Source: an uncultured Porphyromonadaceae bacterium (GTDB lineage: Bacteria; Bacteroidota; Bacteroidia; Bacteroidales; Muribaculaceae). From it: 10,516 nt of DNA. Position numbers and translations under genes: made by a program. The notes beneath the pieces were generated by a model. It was not told where the DNA came from, ran no database searches, and saw nothing but the letters and a program-made list of their open reading frames with translations. Position 1 is the stretch's first letter; every line of letters begins with the position of its first letter. This document shows positions 1-5,940 of the stretch, piece after piece. Where the stretch lies: positions 1 to 10,516 of the forward strand of contig CAMWRB010000027.1 in the NCBI GenBank assembly GCA_947176545.1, written 5' to 3'.

Positions 1-1
1 T

Positions 2-157
2 ACGGACGGCACTATAGGAGCTATCAAAATCGACAATATGATTGACCCCGACCTCGAACAGGAGGCATTCCGCATCGTGAAGTCCATGCCTAAGTGGACT
101 CCGGCTGACAAACCGACCACCGTAACTCTCCCTATCAAGTTCACTCTTGAGGATTGA
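2..157 (+). CDS. TonB-family energy transducer, C-terminal end (5'-partial)
   Basis: Only the last 51 codons are in the window, read in frame from base 2 to a TGA at 155-157. The translation (starting TDGTIGAIKID, with EQEAFRIVKSMPKWTPADKP and ending LPIKFTLED) matches the end of the TonB C-terminal domain. Visible family marks are a D-G-x-I strand, a (D)LEQEAFRIVKSMPKW helix with the P-x-W motif, and a final TLPIKF strand. In known family members this periplasmic domain contacts the TonB box of outer-membrane transporters and passes on energy from ExbB/ExbD. The usual GKQNG-type loop after P-x-W-x-P is short here (ADKP). The N-terminal anchor, or any sensor or peptidase domain fused upstream, is outside the window, so the exact subtype is unknown. 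The next gene starts 5 bp downstream, which suggests co-transcription. Confidence 0.85.
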   Translation, partial: TDGTIGAIKIDNMIDPDLEQEAFRIVKSMPKWTPADKPTTVTLPIKFTLED

Positions 158-162
158 TACAG

Positions 163-984
163 ATGATGAAACTGCAATCGACCGTTATAATACTGACAAC
201 TCTCCTATTAACAACAGCTTGCGGAAATAACAAATCTGAATTTGACCGCGTCATTTCGGACACAATCATAGAGGCGGACCTCTATGAGAGACCCGTCACG
301 CCCAAACCGGAACCCCGGCCGGAACCGCAGACTGAATCCGAACCCGAGCCGGATGTGAAACCCGAAGCTGAAACGGCTGATGCCGATAATAGAAAATATA
401 ATATAAAACCGGGACCGCGCTTCAACGACCGTATACATATCAACAACATCGGTCATCTGCGCGATGTCTTCAACGACAGCAACCACCATCAGCTCCCTCA
501 CGCACAGAGACTCGGCATAAAACCGGTAACACGTCTGCGCGACCTGTATCGCACACGGAGACCTATCGTCAAAGTCACTTCCAACGAGTTTTATACCGTC
601 GATTCGCTTACTCACAGTTTCCCCTATCTCGTCCCGGAGGCCGAGGCTTTATTGCGCACCATCGGGGCCAACTTTATCGACTCGCTTCACTCCCGAGGCG
701 CCGACGGATATAAGATAATCGTCACATCTCTCCTGCGTACACCGGCCAGTGTCAAGAAGCTGCGACGTGTCAATCGCAATGCTACTGAAAATTCAACCCA
801 TCAGTATGCCACGACATTCGACATAACATATTCGAGGTTCGACTGTGCCGACACTACCCGCACCATCCATCAGGGCGACCTGAAAAATCTCCTTGCCGAA
901 GTGCTCAACGACCTGCGAAGACAGGGTCGCTGCAAAGTCAAGTTCGAACGACATACGGCCTGCTACCATATCACCACTCAATAA
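163..984 (+). CDS. Predicted lipoprotein with DUF5715 / M15-peptidase-like domain
   Basis: 273 residues from ATG 163. This start was preferred to TTG 154, which overlaps the tonB stop; a GAGG at 149-152 lies 10 nt upstream. Residues 1-20 form a lipoprotein-type signal (MMKLQST, hydrophobic core, LTTAC) with Cys20 as lipidation site; the -3 position is Thr, so the lipobox is slightly weak. A Pro/Glu-rich spacer (about 44-70, PEPRPEP-like) probably spans the periplasm or cell wall. The globular part (about 95-273) resembles DUF5715, a Bacteroidota family that I recall as related to M15 D,D-peptidases. It has VTSLLRT (187-193) followed by S211-T-H213-QYATTF-D220, which mirrors the M15 SxHxxGxAxD zinc motif, and a late His269 in CYHI. 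The canonical Gly and Ala of that motif are Ala216 and Thr218, and the catalytic Glu expected three residues before the last His is Ala266. A peptidoglycan role is therefore inference and the protein may be inactive. It follows tonB by 5 bp. Confidence 0.75.
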   Translation: MMKLQSTVIILTTLLLTTACGNNKSEFDRVISDTIIEADLYERPVTPKPEPRPEPQTESEPEPDVKPEAETADADNRKYNIKPGPRFNDRIHINNIGHLRDVFNDSNHHQLPHAQRLGIKPVTRLRDLYRTRRPIVKVTSNEFYTVDSLTHSFPYLVPEAEALLRTIGANFIDSLHSRGADGYKIIVTSLLRTPASVKKLRRVNRNATENSTHQYATTFDITYSRFDCADTTRTIHQGDLKNLLAEVLNDLRRQGRCKVKFERHTACYHITTQ

Positions 985-1063
985 TCACATCTCCCGAAAC
1001 GACCGCATTCAAACAATACCACATTAAAATTTGTTAAAAAGTCACACACATATTCTTATAACT

Positions 1064-1654
1064 ATGTCTGCGACCGTAAACAAAATTTTTAAAATCACTC
1101 TGTGCACAATCGGAGCAATTATCCTGCTGATTGTGCTCGTCATAGGCGGCGCTACATTATACCTTACACCTCAGCGACTTACAAACCTCATCAACCGCGA
1201 AGCCTCCCAATGGCTCAAGGCTGACATACACGCCTCGGATATCAGATATACCATCTGGTCATCATTCCCGCGGCTTGCCATAGAGACCGACTCGGTCACT
1301 ATCATTTCACGCACGCTTGACAATCTCCCCGACTCAGTCACATCCAAACTCCCGGCTGACAGAGATTTTCTCGCTTCCATCAAGTCTTTCACAGGCCAAA
1401 TCAACATTATAGATTTCATTTCGGGAAGATACGTCATCCACGAGGCCAAAGTTGACGGTCTCCGTATCAATCTGGTAGCCTACAATGACTCCATCAACAA
1501 TTATAACATAATACCCGAGGAGGCGACCGGTTTCAAGAAAGTGCCATACATCACGGCTGAAAATATCAGTGTCGACAATGCCGGCATGATGCGCTATATA
1601 TCCGTGGCGACCAATACCGTGGCCGATTTGTCACTCGAACAGCTGTCACTCTGA
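1064..1654 (+). CDS. AsmA-like envelope protein, N-terminal piece (ends at in-frame TGA)
   Basis: 196 codons from ATG 1064 to TGA 1652-1654. ATG was preferred to the in-frame TTG 1031 because the protein then begins MSATVNKIFK directly before the membrane segment. Residues about 9-33 form one strongly hydrophobic helix (ITLCTIGAIILLIVLVIGG), followed by LYLTPQRLTNLINREASQWL. This anchor-plus-helix start is typical of AsmA-family proteins, which are inner-membrane-anchored, beta-rich periplasmic proteins of the bridge-like lipid-transfer group. The rest continues in beta-strand-like repeats. By itself the piece would be an anchor with a truncated beta domain. The same frame continues for 829 more codons after the TGA, so this is the 5' part of one broken (or misread) gene and not a complete small gene. 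An 79-bp gap separates it from the lipoprotein gene. Confidence 0.8.
   Translation: MSATVNKIFKITLCTIGAIILLIVLVIGGATLYLTPQRLTNLINREASQWLKADIHASDIRYTIWSSFPRLAIETDSVTIISRTLDNLPDSVTSKLPADRDFLASIKSFTGQINIIDFISGRYVIHEAKVDGLRINLVAYNDSINNYNIIPEEATGFKKVPYITAENISVDNAGMMRYISVATNTVADLSLEQLSL
1652..1654 (+). other. In-frame TGA interrupting the asmA-like gene (codon 197)
   Basis: The TGA sits between LEQLSL and RLDKAPLLGKKRND. The frame stays open on both sides, from 1064 to 1651 and from 1655 to the TAG at 4139-4141, so a single substitution and not an indel explains it. TGA is the normal stop for several genes in this window (tonB end, HAD gene, aroB, galK), so a reassigned genetic code is excluded. 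One-base candidates for the original codon include TCA, CGA, GGA and TTA. Whether the change is a real mutation or a sequencing/assembly error cannot be told from one sequence. Confidence 0.9.
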
Positions 1655-1720
1655 CGACTCGACAAGGCACCTCTCCTGGGTAAAAAGCGCAACGATTACC
1701 ACCTGACCGTCAGCGGTAAG

Positions 1721-4141
1721 GTGTCGGCCAAAACCAATGAACTTATCCTGCTCGACCGCTTCCCGTTCTACCTCGGAGGAAAAGTCGAGTTACGCTTCGA
1801 CCCGTTCGCATGTATTCTCGACGATTACGATATCAATTTAGGCAATATCAAGGGGAAACTCAATATGGCCGTCGGTGCCGGCGACAATCCGAGTATCGAC
1901 CGCTTCGAATACAAGCTGTCCACGATTAATCTGATGAGCCTGCTCGGCTATCTCCCCGAAAGATACCTACCCGACCTGACCGGCATACAGGCTGAACTGC
2001 CCATTTCGGCATCGGCCAGACTCACCTCACCGTGGCAATTCTCATCGCAATATCTCCCCTCCCTGCAGGTCAGCATTGACATTCCGGAGGGGGAGGTCAG
2101 CTACACCATGTCCAAAAACAGTGACAATGTCCGGCAAGGGAGGACATTCACACTGGAACACTCACCCATCACCGCCCTTTTCAATTTCAACGGAAAAGAG
2201 CCGGACAATTCCACATTTGTAATTGACCCCTTCACACTCTCTTCGGACGGAGTGATGTGTCGCACCAATGCTACTGTTGCCGACCTTACGGGCAGTCCCG
2301 CTTTCAATATCAATACTCACTGTGAGGCGGAACTCGGAAAAGCTCTCCTCTATCTCGACCTCGGCGACGACATCAATGCCGACGGTCAGCTCAATGCGGA
2401 CGCCAAGGTTTCATTCCGACTTGACGACCTCTCCGAACAAGCCCTCACAAAAGGGCTCAAGGAGGTATTTGCAGACCTCGACCTTAATCTGAAGAATGCC
2501 ACATTGAGCCTCCCCGGCCGGAAGATTGATGTCCGCACCGGCACAATGACCCTGCACCTCAATGCCAACGCGCCTCTGCTCAATGAGACTGACTACTCAG
2601 ACCTGCGGCTCAACACGGGACTTACCCTCAGAAACGCCACCGGCCGAATGGAGCAAAATCAAATTGACATAACCTCTCTGACACTCAATTCAGATAACAT
2701 CAGACTCTCTGACCTCAACAATCTTGCCGTTACTGCCGGAGGAGGTACCATAACATACCGTGACGCGGACAGAACCGTCTCGGCATTATCCCCAATCCTG
2801 CGACTCTCAGTCCATAAACGCTCAACACCATATGTAGCCTCGGCGGGAACCGACCCGACAGACCGGACGCTCGGCGGATTGAAGCATTCCGCACGCTATC
2901 TAACTGTCAATGCGCCCGTTGCCCTCAGAAACTTACTGTCACAATATGACTTCAACACATCGCTGACATGTAGCGCAATCAATGTCGGAAGCAAAGGCGC
3001 ATCCAAAGGTACGACACTTCGTAATCTGCGCGCCTCGCTGACCCCTGACCGGCTCCGTATCGACCGCTTCGAGACTGACATACAGTCCACACGTGCAGCT
3101 ATGGCCGCTGATGTGTCCGGACTCCGCAACTTCCTGCTCGATACCGCCGGCATCCAACCCCTCGACATCGACCTTACAGCCAATCTCGATACGGTCAATA
3201 TCAATACACTGGCACACGCATACTTCACCTCACATGGCGGAGTGCCTCAACAGAAAGTGCCGTCCAATCCCGCCGCCTCTGACTCCGTGGCATTCCTCGT
3301 GCCGGCCAATATTCATGCCTGTATCAATGCCTCGGCCAAGGAAACCGTCTACACCAACCTTCACCTGTACGACCTGCGGACACTACTGACCATCGACTCC
3401 GGACGCGCTCGTGTCAATAACCTCAACATATCCTCCGACTTCGGACACGCGGCGCTCGACCTCGTATATGACTCGGCCGACATCGACAGTCTGGCATTCA
3501 AGGCCAATCTCGCCATAACAGACGTGAACATCGTCAATTTCTTCAAGAACTTCCACGCACTGCTGATGATGATGCCGCAGATGAAAAACCTCGACGGCAA
3601 TCTTTCGGTCTACGGTAGTATCGGCGGTTTGATTTTCACCGATATGGTCATCAACGTGCCGGGTATGTATGCCGACTTCAACCTGCAGGGACGGCAGCTT
3701 AAAGTACATCAGAGCGACTTCATCAGACGTATCACCAAGATGATGCTCATAGACAATGACGATGACCTCCACATCAAGGATATGGATGTGTACGCTCACA
3801 TACACGGCAATCTGCTGCAGCTCGACCCGTTCATCTTTGAATTTGACAATTACAAGCTCCGGATGCTCGGCATAAACAACTTCAACGGCAATCTGTATTA
3901 TCAGGTCGGAGTGCTGCGCAATCCGCTGCACCTGCCGTTCGGCATAACTATCGACGGCATGTTCCACCATCCGCACCTGCGCTTCTCGGGTACATCCTAC
4001 GACACCGAAAGGGCACTCGAGATTTCACAGAGTATCATGGAGCAGAACAATGTCAATATCGTAGGTATGATGAAAGGATTTGTCAATGAGTTCCTGCGCA
4101 AGGCTGCCCAGGCGGCAACAGACCCCAATCTCTCCCTTTAG
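1721..4141 (+). pseudogene. AsmA-like envelope protein, C-terminal piece, downstream of the in-frame TGA
   Basis: Open frame that is continuous with the upstream piece; the shared frame really resumes at 1655, and GTG 1721 is only the first plausible restart. The intact gene would span 1064-4141 and encode 1025 residues, a usual size for Bacteroidota AsmA-like proteins. The sequence is a long run of amphipathic beta strands rich in D, N, S and L. It ends in a conserved-looking C-terminal block: FKNFHALLMMMPQMKNLDGNLSVYG, LRNPLHLPFGITIDG, HPHLRFSG, then a helix with ERALEISQSIMEQNNVNIVGMM. I read this as the AsmA-like C-terminal domain. Restarting at GTG 1721 would give a product with no signal or membrane anchor, so it could not reach the periplasm; function would need readthrough or a corrected base. 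No other stop or frameshift has accumulated, so the lesion is recent or artefactual. The HAD gene follows after 9 bp. Confidence 0.75.
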
Positions 4142-4150
4142 TCAGAATAT

Positions 4151-4825
4151 ATGCTCAAAAATAAGAAATACGCCCTCATCGACATGGATGGCGTCCTGTA
4201 CGACTCCATGAGATACCACACCAAGGCATGGCATCAACTGATGGACGAGCTCGGACTGCATACCACCCGTGAGGAGTTCTACCTGTACGAGGGTATGACC
4301 GGCACCGATACCATCAATCTCATATTCAAGCGCGAACGAGGATATACGGTCTCCCCCGAACAAGCCCGCGAACTCTATGCCCGCAAGGCGCGGATATTCA
4401 TTGAATACGGCAGCAAGGAGGTAATGCCCGGCGCACAACAGATGATTGACAACCTCTTGCAGGCCGGCATCAGGTGTGTGCTTGTCACCGGCTCGGCTCA
4501 GAACTCGCTTATCTCACGGCTCGACGATGACTTCCCGGGCGCTTTCCCTCACGACATGAGGGTCACCGCACTCGATGTCACTCACGGAAAGCCCGACCCC
4601 GAACCCTACCTCAAGGGGTTGGCCAAGACCGGTGTCTCGCCGGAGGAGGTGTTCGTCATCGAGAACGCCCCGCTCGGAGTGAGAGCCGCCAAGGCCGCCG
4701 GACTCGACACGGTAGCAGTCACGACAGGACCTATACCACGCAAGGCATTCGAGGAGGAGAAGGCAGACCTGATATTCGATTCCATGCCGCAATTTGCAGC
4801 TCGGCTGCCCGAACTTTTAAACTGA
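4151..4825 (+). CDS. HAD-superfamily phosphatase (beta-phosphoglucomutase-like subgroup)
   Basis: 224 residues, a normal length for a cytoplasmic HAD enzyme with a C1 helical cap. All four HAD motifs are visible. Motif I is DMDGVLYDS with nucleophile Asp11 and acid/base Asp13; motif II is VTGS with Thr113; motif III is HGKPDPEPY with Lys147; motif IV is VIENAPLGVRAAKAAGL at 169-185. Motif IV carries Glu171-Asn172 where many relatives have two acids; ENAPLGV is a recognised variant that should still bind Mg2+. The cap (about 17-90) includes EGMTGTDTINLIF. The family hydrolyses small phosphorylated metabolites or, in beta-phosphoglucomutase, isomerises sugar phosphates; the substrate cannot be told from sequence. 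The gene sits 9 bp after the asmA-like gene and 10 bp before aroB, so it is probably translated from the same mRNA. The start is the only ATG fitting motif I near the N-terminus. Confidence 0.88.
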   Translation: MLKNKKYALIDMDGVLYDSMRYHTKAWHQLMDELGLHTTREEFYLYEGMTGTDTINLIFKRERGYTVSPEQARELYARKARIFIEYGSKEVMPGAQQMIDNLLQAGIRCVLVTGSAQNSLISRLDDDFPGAFPHDMRVTALDVTHGKPDPEPYLKGLAKTGVSPEEVFVIENAPLGVRAAKAAGLDTVAVTTGPIPRKAFEEEKADLIFDSMPQFAARLPELLN

Positions 4826-4835
4826 TACCGGATAT

Positions 4836-5813
4836 ATGGCTAAAACATTCCTGCTCACTGACGACAACATCAGCCGGCTATACCCTGAACTGCTCCGGAG
4901 CTACAATCCCGACGCCGTCTTATCAATCCCGGCGGGAGAAAGCTCGAAATCGATAGCTTCAGCAGAGAAAATATGGCGGTTTTTGTCTGAAAACGGTGCA
5001 AACCGGCAATCTACGCTTATCTGTGTCGGAGGAGGTATGATTACCGACCTCGGAGGATTTGCCGCTGCCTGCTTCAAGCGCGGAATAACACATATCAATG
5101 TGGCCACGACACTCCTCGCCGCTGTCGATGCCGCTATCGGCGGCAAGACCGGTATTGACTTCATGGGACTGAAAAACGAAATAGGCGCTTTCAAGATGCC
5201 CGCAGAGACCACGGCATATATTCCCGCTTTCAGGACTCTACCGCAAAGTGAGTTGCTCTCCGGATGGGCCGAAGCGGTCAAAACCGCATATATCGACAGT
5301 GCGGATATGATATCTGAAATGCTGGCTGCAGACCCCACGGACATTGACGGCAGGGATATGAAACGCTTTGTCGACTACTGCCGCGGGGTCAAGATGAGCA
5401 TTGTCTCGCAAGACCCTAAGGAACAGGGACTGCGGAAAATACTCAACTTCGGACACACTGCCGGACATGCGTTCGAGACACTCATGCTGACGCGCGACAC
5501 ACCCGTACCACACGGCGTCGCCGTAGCCCACGGCATACTGATTGCCCTGATACTCAGCTTTGACCTCACTGGACTGCCACAGCAGCACGTCACGCAATAT
5601 GCCACATGGCTGAAGCATTATTACCCGCGTCTGAACATCTCTTGCAGAGATTTCGACGCTATCTGCGCCCTGACCGCACACGACAAGAAAAACACAGACA
5701 CGACCTTCGCCAACTTCGTACTGCTCGAACAACCGGGCTCACCTATATACGACCGTCCCGTCTCTCCTCAACAACTCAAGGACGCTCTCGACCTCTACGC
5801 CACCCTCATCTGA
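4836..5813 (+). CDS. aroB: 3-dehydroquinate synthase (shikimate pathway, step 2)
   Basis: 325 residues. The enzyme converts DAHP to 3-dehydroquinate with catalytic NAD+ and a divalent metal, in the cytoplasm, toward chorismate and the aromatic amino acids. Family signatures are clear: GGGMITDLGGFAAACFKRG (65-83), TTLLAAVDAAIGGKTGID (91-108), LKNEIGAF (112-119), WAEAVKT (144-150), LNFGHTAGHAFE (203-214) and PHGVAVAHG (225-233). By family analogy Glu146, His207 and His226 are the metal ligands, and Lys104 and Lys113 lie in the active site. The protein is about 25-35 residues shorter than typical AroB. It starts at the strand resembling KLFVLTD and lacks the usual first hairpin. An in-frame TAA at 4818-4820 with no start codon after it except ATG 4836 shows that the short N-terminus is real in this sequence. 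It follows the HAD gene by 10 bp and precedes a predicted terminator. Confidence 0.95.
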   Translation: MAKTFLLTDDNISRLYPELLRSYNPDAVLSIPAGESSKSIASAEKIWRFLSENGANRQSTLICVGGGMITDLGGFAAACFKRGITHINVATTLLAAVDAAIGGKTGIDFMGLKNEIGAFKMPAETTAYIPAFRTLPQSELLSGWAEAVKTAYIDSADMISEMLAADPTDIDGRDMKRFVDYCRGVKMSIVSQDPKEQGLRKILNFGHTAGHAFETLMLTRDTPVPHGVAVAHGILIALILSFDLTGLPQQHVTQYATWLKHYYPRLNISCRDFDAICALTAHDKKNTDTTFANFVLLEQPGSPIYDRPVSPQQLKDALDLYATLI

Positions 5814-5849
5814 CCGACATTGACCCCCCCGAAGTCCGTCTCCGAGTCC

Positions 5850-5885
5850 GTTTGTCTCCGGGTGAGGGTTTGCCTCCGGGTGATA
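5850..5885 (+). repeat. Imperfect 18-bp tandem repeat between aroB and the GH2 gene
   Basis: Two adjacent 18-bp units, 5850-5867 (GTTTGTCTCCGGGTGAGG) and 5868-5885 (GTTTGCCTCCGGGTGATA), match at 15 of 18 positions. A third, weaker copy of the core, GTCTCCGAGT at 5838-5847, lies 16 bp before the first core. The gap is only 127 bp long and contains no gene. The second unit runs into the predicted terminator stem. The copies could be binding sites for a regulator of the galactose module or simply a slippage duplication; the sequence does not decide. Confidence 0.7.
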
Positions 5886-5905
5886 TCCCCATTATCCGAT
5901 TTTTT
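5877..5905 (+). terminator. Probable intrinsic terminator after aroB
   Basis: CGGGTGAT (5877-5884) and ATTATCCG (5891-5898) can form an 8-bp RNA stem including two G-U pairs, closing the six-base loop ATCCCC. The stem is followed by A and then six T (5900-5905). It lies 64 bp after the aroB stop and would end the asmA-like/HAD/aroB transcript. The stem is modest in strength (three G-C pairs), so termination may be partial. Confidence 0.5.
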
Positions 5906-5907
5906 AT

Positions 5908-5915
5908 TATATTTG
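5908..5915 (+). promoter_or_regulatory. Bacteroidota-type -7 promoter box before the GH2-galK-galM genes
   Basis: TATATTTG is a perfect match to the TAnnTTTG -7 consensus used by the primary sigma factor of Bacteroides. It lies 25 bp before the GH2 start codon, which leaves a short A/T-rich leader without a Shine-Dalgarno sequence, as is usual in this phylum. A good -33 TTTG at the normal spacing is not present; the nearest TTTG (5869-5872) is about 36 bp upstream and lies inside the tandem repeat. The box immediately follows the terminator T-tract. Confidence 0.5.
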
Positions 5916-5940
5916 TAAATCACTAATACCACTACCCGAA

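Noticed and set aside
298..372. Pro/Glu codon repeats as a DNA tandem repeat
   Set aside because: The periodicity comes from the PEP-type amino-acid linker of the lipoprotein; the codons vary and there is no longer repeated unit.
1026..1033. AAAATTTG as a -7 promoter box before the asmA-like gene
   Set aside because: One mismatch to TAnnTTTG at a key base and no -33 TTTG at the right distance; the 79-bp gap may hold a promoter, but this evidence is too thin to list one.
1652..1700. TGA as a selenocysteine codon in the asmA-like gene
   Set aside because: No convincing SECIS-like hairpin follows the TGA (only a weak ACC/GGT pairing), and AsmA-like proteins have no redox site at this position.
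3383..3976. 197-codon open frame on the minus strand inside the asmA-like gene
   Set aside because: It lies fully opposite a better-supported coding frame, has a His/Val-rich composition that fits the antisense of Asp/Asn/His-rich codons, and shows no family motif.
5606..5926. 106-codon plus-strand open frame across the aroB end and the intergenic gap
   Set aside because: It overlaps conserved aroB sequence in another frame and its tail only translates the repeats and terminator region.
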